Source of the DNA: Actinomadura violacea
GTDB taxonomy: Bacteria; Actinomycetota; Actinomycetes; Streptosporangiales; Streptosporangiaceae
Assembly: GCF_017573465.1 (NCBI RefSeq)
Contig: NZ_JAGEPF010000055.1
Coordinates: 1-49,116, forward strand
Length of the DNA stretch: 49,116 nucleotides
Direction: 5' to 3'
The notes beneath the pieces are model-generated. The model saw nothing but the letters and a program-made list of their open reading frames with translations, searched no databases and was not told the origin of the DNA. The position numbers were made by a program, and so were the translations under genes. This document shows, one piece after another, positions 46,006 to 49,116 of the stretch (positions are counted from its first letter, which is position 1; every line of letters starts with the position of its first letter).

Positions 46006-47675
46006 GAGGCGTCCGCCGCGCGCGCGTCGGCGTACTCGATCGCCGCGGCGACCAGGCCGGTGAACAGCGGGTGCGGGCGGGTCGGCCGGGACCGGAACTC
46101 CGGGTGCGCCTGCGTGCCGACGAAGAACGGGTGGCTCTCGCGGGGCAGCTCGACGTACTCGACGAGGCGGCCGTCCGGCGACAGCCCGGAGAACCGCAGC
46201 CCCGCCTCCTCCAGCCGGCCGCGGTAAGCGTTGTTGACCTCGTAGCGGTGCCGGTGCCGCTCGGAGACCTTCGCCTCCCCGTACAGGCCCTTCACCACCG
46301 AACCGTCGGCGAGGTCGGCGGGGTAGAGGCCGAGCCGCATGGTGCCGCCCATGTCGCGCTCGCCTGCGACCACGTCGACCTGGTCGGCCATGGTCGCGAC
46401 GACCGGGTGCTCGGTGGTGGCGTCGAACTCGGCGCTGCCGGCGTCGGCGAGCCCGCCGAGCGTCCGCGCCGCCTCGATCACCATGCACTGCAGGCCGAGG
46501 CAGATGCCGAGCAGCGGGACGCGGTTCTCGCGGGCGTGCCGGATCGCGCCGAGCTTGCCCTCGATGCCGCGGACGCCGAACCCGCCGGGGATCAGCACCC
46601 CGTCGACGCCGTCCAGCTCCCGCTTGGCGCCCTCGGGCGTCTCGCAGTCGTCGCTCTTCACCCAGCGGATGTGCACCTTGGCGTCGTTGCCGAACCCGCC
46701 GTGCCGCAGCGCCTCGGTCACCGACAGATAGGCGTCGGGCAGGTCGATGTACTTGCCGACCAGCGCGATCGTGACCTCGCGGGCGGGCTTGTGGACGCGG
46801 CGCAGCAGCCGGTCCCAGGCGCCCCAATCGACGTCGCGGAACGGCAGCCCGAGCCGGCGCACCACGTAGGCGTCCAGGCCCTCGGCGTGCAGCACCTTCG
46901 GGATGTCGTAGATGGACGCGGCGTCCACCGCGGACACCACGGCCTCGCGGTCCACGTCGCACATCAGGCTGATCTTGTGCTTGAGCCCGTCGGTGATCGG
47001 CCGGTCCGAGCGGCACACGATCGCGTCGGGCTGGATGCCGATGGAGCGCAGCGCGGCGACCGAGTGCTGCGTCGGCTTGGTCTTCAGCTCGCCGGACGGC
47101 CCGATGTAGGGCAGCAGCGACACGTGCAGGAAGAAGCAGTTGTCGCGGCCGATCTCGTGCCGGATCTGCCGCACCGACTCCAGGAACGGCAGCGACTCGA
47201 TGTCGCCGACGGTCCCGCCGACCTCGGTGATGACGATGTCGACCTCGGTGTCGTCCGCCATCCCGCGGATCCGGTCCTTGATCTCGTTGGTGATGTGCGG
47301 GATCACCTGCACGGTGTCCCCGAGGTACTCCCCGCGCCGCTCCTTGGCGATGACGTTGGAGTACACCTGGCCGGTCGTGACGTTCGCCGACCCGTGCAGC
47401 TCGGTGTCCAGGAACCGCTCGTAGTGGCCGATGTCCAGGTCGGTCTCGGCGCCGTCGTCGGTGACGAACACCTCGCCGTGCTGGAACGGGTTCATGGTGC
47501 CGGGGTCGACGTTGAGGTAGGGGTCCAGCTTCTGCATGGTGACCCGCAGCCCGCGAAGGGTGAGAAGCCGCCCCAGGCTGGAGGCCGTCAGTCCCTTGCC
47601 GAGGCTGGAGGCGACACCGCCGGTGACGAAGAGGTGCTTGGTAGGACGTGATCTACCAGTGGCTGCCGAAGGCAA
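46002..47675 (-). CDS. pyrG: CTP synthase
   Basis: 557 residues, full length. N-terminal amidoligase domain KHLFVTGGVASSLGKGLTAS (P-loop), QKLDPYLNVDPGTMNPFQHG, VDIVITEVGGTVGDIESLPF; C-terminal glutaminase domain with oxyanion GGFGVRGIEGK, nucleophile Cys392 in LLGICLGLQCMVIEAAR, and the His/Glu pair in FFVGTQAHPEFRSRPTRPHP. It makes CTP from UTP, ATP and glutamine, the last step of pyrimidine nucleotide synthesis. TTG at 47675 is the only sensible start and has GGGAG with 7-base spacing. The stop overlaps the nudix start. Confidence 0.97.
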   Translation of the reverse strand: MPSAATGRSRPTKHLFVTGGVASSLGKGLTASSLGRLLTLRGLRVTMQKLDPYLNVDPGTMNPFQHGEVFVTDDGAETDLDIGHYERFLDTELHGSANVTTGQVYSNVIAKERRGEYLGDTVQVIPHITNEIKDRIRGMADDTEVDIVITEVGGTVGDIESLPFLESVRQIRHEIGRDNCFFLHVSLLPYIGPSGELKTKPTQHSVAALRSIGIQPDAIVCRSDRPITDGLKHKISLMCDVDREAVVSAVDAASIYDIPKVLHAEGLDAYVVRRLGLPFRDVDWGAWDRLLRRVHKPAREVTIALVGKYIDLPDAYLSVTEALRHGGFGNDAKVHIRWVKSDDCETPEGAKRELDGVDGVLIPGGFGVRGIEGKLGAIRHARENRVPLLGICLGLQCMVIEAARTLGGLADAGSAEFDATTEHPVVATMADQVDVVAGERDMGGTMRLGLYPADLADGSVVKGLYGEAKVSERHRHRYEVNNAYRGRLEEAGLRFSGLSPDGRLVEYVELPRESHPFFVGTQAHPEFRSRPTRPHPLFTGLVAAAIEYADARAADAS

Positions 47676-47831
47676 GAAGGCGCTCCCGTGGTCGTTGCGA
47701 GGCGGCTTTCACCGAAGGGGTCGGTACCGCACTGTCCACGGGCCACCAGAATAACAGCCGGTCGCGGGTGCGCCATCCCGGGAGTGCCCCGCTCCCGCTG
47801 GTCAGAGGGTGCGGGGGGCGGGCGGCCCGTG

Positions 47832-47854
47832 CCCCCGGCCCGCCGGGCCGGGGG
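47832..47854 (-). terminator. Terminator of the coiled-coil gene
   Basis: Perfect 10-bp stem CCCCCGGCCC (47832-47841) with GGGCCGGGGG (47845-47854) and a 3-base loop lies eight bases past the coiled-coil gene's stop on the minus strand. Confidence 0.75.
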
Positions 47855-47861
47855 GGGTTCC

Positions 47862-49116
47862 TCAGAGCCGCGGCGTCGCGGCGGTGGGCATGATGGTGCG
47901 CAGCTGCCGGGTCAGCTCGTCGATCAGGGACCGGGCCTGGTCGGCGGCCTGGCGGGCGGCGTCGCGCTCCTGGGACAGCTCGGCGATCTGCGCGCGCTGC
48001 TCGGTGACGGCCTGGGCGAGCTGGTCGACCCACTGGTCGCGCTCGGCGAGCTTCTCGGCGACAGCGTCGCGCTCGGCGGCCATCTGCCGCATCCCGGCGA
48101 CCGCCTTGTCGCGCTCCCGGCCGGCCTGGTCGGCGCGGCCGCGGGCGAGCGTCAGCTCCGACTCGGCGCGGGCCTGGGACTGCACCGCGGCCTCGCGGGT
48201 GCGGTCGGCGGCCTCGCGCGCCTTGCCGCTGGCGTCGCGCTCGCGCTCGGCCTTCTTGGCGGCCTCCAGCGACTGCGCGGCGGTGTCGAGGGCCTGCTGG
48301 CGCTCGGCCTCGGCGGTCTCCGCGCGGACGACGGCGTCCTGCGCGCGGCGCTCGGCGTCCTGGGCGCGCCGCTCGGACTCCTGGGCGCGGCGCTCGTTCT
48401 CCTGCGCGCGGCGCTCGGACTCCTGCGCGCGGCGGCGCGTCTCGTCGGCCTCCTTGCCGGCGGCGACGACGGCGTGCTGCAGGTTCTGCGCGGTCATCTC
48501 CGCGTCGGTGACCTTGGAGCGCAGCGCGGACAGCTCGGCGTGCGCGGACTCCAGGGCGCGCGACAGCTCGGCGGCCTGCTCGGCGACCCGGTCGCGCTCG
48601 GTCTCGGCGGAGCGGCGGCCGCCGACGGCGTCCTCGACGGCGCGCAGCGCGTCGTCGCGGGCCTCGCTCATCGCGTCGCGCTGCTGGATGGCCTGCCGGA
48701 CGGTGGCCTCGGCCTCGGCGACGCGGCGCTCTGCCTGCTCGGCCTGCGCCTGCGCCTGCTCCATCTGGGCGCGGGCCTGCTCGGCCTGCGCGCGCGCCTG
48801 GTCGGCCTGCACACGGGCCTGCTCGGCCTGGCCGCGGGCCTGGTCGGCCTGGGCGCGGCCCTGCTGCGCCTGGTTCCAGGCGGCCGCGGCGTCGCGCTGC
48901 GCGGCCTCCTTCTCCTGCTGGAGGGCGGCGATCTGGGCGACGGCCTCGTTCTGCACCTCGCCGGCGCGGCGCTCGGCCTCGGCGACCTTGCGCTCGGCGT
49001 CGACGGCGCGGCGGTCGGCCTGCTCGGCCTGACCCCGCGCGCGCTGCACCTCGCCCCACGCGGCCGCGGCGTCGCGCTGCGCCGACTCCTTCTCCGCCTG
49101 GATCGCCGCCACCTGC
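47862..49116 (-). CDS. Long coiled-coil protein with heptad and 60-residue repeats (partial)
   Basis: At least 418 residues; the frame is open to the right edge, so the true start is outside. Almost the whole visible part is Ala/Gln/Glu/Arg heptad sequence predicted to form one long coiled coil. Three repeat scales are visible: seven-residue units (five copies of the RRAQESE type; six of the QAEQARA type), and a 60-residue repeat seen in EKESAQRDAAAAW and EKEAAQRDAAAAW. The C-terminus ends LTRQLRTIMPTAATPRL. Long coiled-coil proteins are used in actinomycetes for polar scaffolding or cell shape; that link is inference. The strand and hairpin indicate a separate transcript from pyrG. Confidence 0.85.
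   Translation of the reverse strand, partial: QVAAIQAEKESAQRDAAAAWGEVQRARGQAEQADRRAVDAERKVAEAERRAGEVQNEAVAQIAALQQEKEAAQRDAAAAWNQAQQGRAQADQARGQAEQARVQADQARAQAEQARAQMEQAQAQAEQAERRVAEAEATVRQAIQQRDAMSEARDDALRAVEDAVGGRRSAETERDRVAEQAAELSRALESAHAELSALRSKVTDAEMTAQNLQHAVVAAGKEADETRRRAQESERRAQENERRAQESERRAQDAERRAQDAVVRAETAEAERQQALDTAAQSLEAAKKAERERDASGKAREAADRTREAAVQSQARAESELTLARGRADQAGRERDKAVAGMRQMAAERDAVAEKLAERDQWVDQLAQAVTEQRAQIAELSQERDAARQAADQARSLIDELTRQLRTIMPTAATPRL
48330..48434. repeat. Five tandem 21-bp repeats encoding heptads
   Basis: About five 21-bp units (starts near 48330, 48351, 48372, 48393 and 48414; period 21), each encoding one heptad of the RRAQ(E/D)xx type in the minus-strand coiled-coil gene. 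The units differ at few positions, so recent slippage or selection for regular heptads is likely. Confidence 0.8.
48734..48859. repeat. Six tandem 21-bp repeats encoding QxEQAR heptads
   Basis: Six units of 21 bp encode QADQARG, QAEQARV, QADQARA, QAEQARA, QMEQAQA and QAEQAER on the minus strand within the coiled-coil gene. The alternation of QAD and QAE units suggests duplication of a 42-bp pair. Confidence 0.8.

Overview
The window is about 49 kb of very GC-rich, densely packed DNA from an actinomycete. GTG and TTG starts are common, many genes join through 4-bp start/stop overlaps, and two Lsr2 nucleoid proteins, an F420-type oxidoreductase, DUF3516 helicase and actinobacterial-type SoxR are present. 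The gene order pyrG-nudix-xerD-parA-scpA-scpB-rluB-aroH-tyrA-cmk-der is the conserved actinobacterial segregation/biosynthesis block. The overall style suggests a Streptosporangiales/Thermomonosporaceae-like organism (inference). No rRNA, tRNA, CRISPR array, transposase or phage gene was recognised.

Left part (1-12 kb): the tail of a PucR-type regulator; a tandem pair of lsr2 genes closed by a strong hairpin; a CASTOR/POLLUX-like channel protein; an orphan membrane protein; an EamA transporter; a coupled pair of CNNM/CorC-type membrane proteins; a small HTH gene plus a Clp N-domain-only protein behind a compact operator/promoter that predicts a leaderless mRNA; an FAD-linked oxidase; and a coupled pair of uncharacterised genes.

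Middle part (12-35 kb): nitrilase-like hydrolase, DUF3516 RNA helicase, a 35-residue membrane ORF, an HD hydrolase, and a 1389-residue protein with an N-terminal HTH, a GHKL/HSP90 ATPase and seven C-terminal winged-HTH-like repeats. This last protein resembles the HSP90-wHTH proteins predicted to act in biological conflict, and it is the main candidate for an under-described system. Next come a sugar phosphorylase and beta-phosphoglucomutase divergent from gnd (disaccharide to glucose-6-phosphate, feeding the pentose phosphate pathway), soxR with its own SoxR box, an HdeD-like protein, a YetF-like protein, GTP-dependent PEP carboxykinase behind CRP-like and DasR-like sites, a four-gene molybdate operon headed by an HTH-Mop regulator, an esterase, and an F420-type oxidoreductase behind a second SoxR-like box.

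Right part (35-49 kb): everything is on the minus strand. It runs from a partial coiled-coil protein through CTP synthase, Nudix, XerD, ParA, a ribbon-helix-helix-like protein, a stand-alone SecD P1-head-like protein, ScpA/ScpB, RluB, AroH, TyrA, CMP kinase, Der and a small membrane protein. Between aroH and tyrA sit three copies of a 37-bp tandem repeat. The 374 bases between xerD and nudix hold three hairpins and no gene.

All family assignments are by reading and recall, without database searches. Starts were chosen from ribosome-binding sites, promoter geometry and family N-termini.
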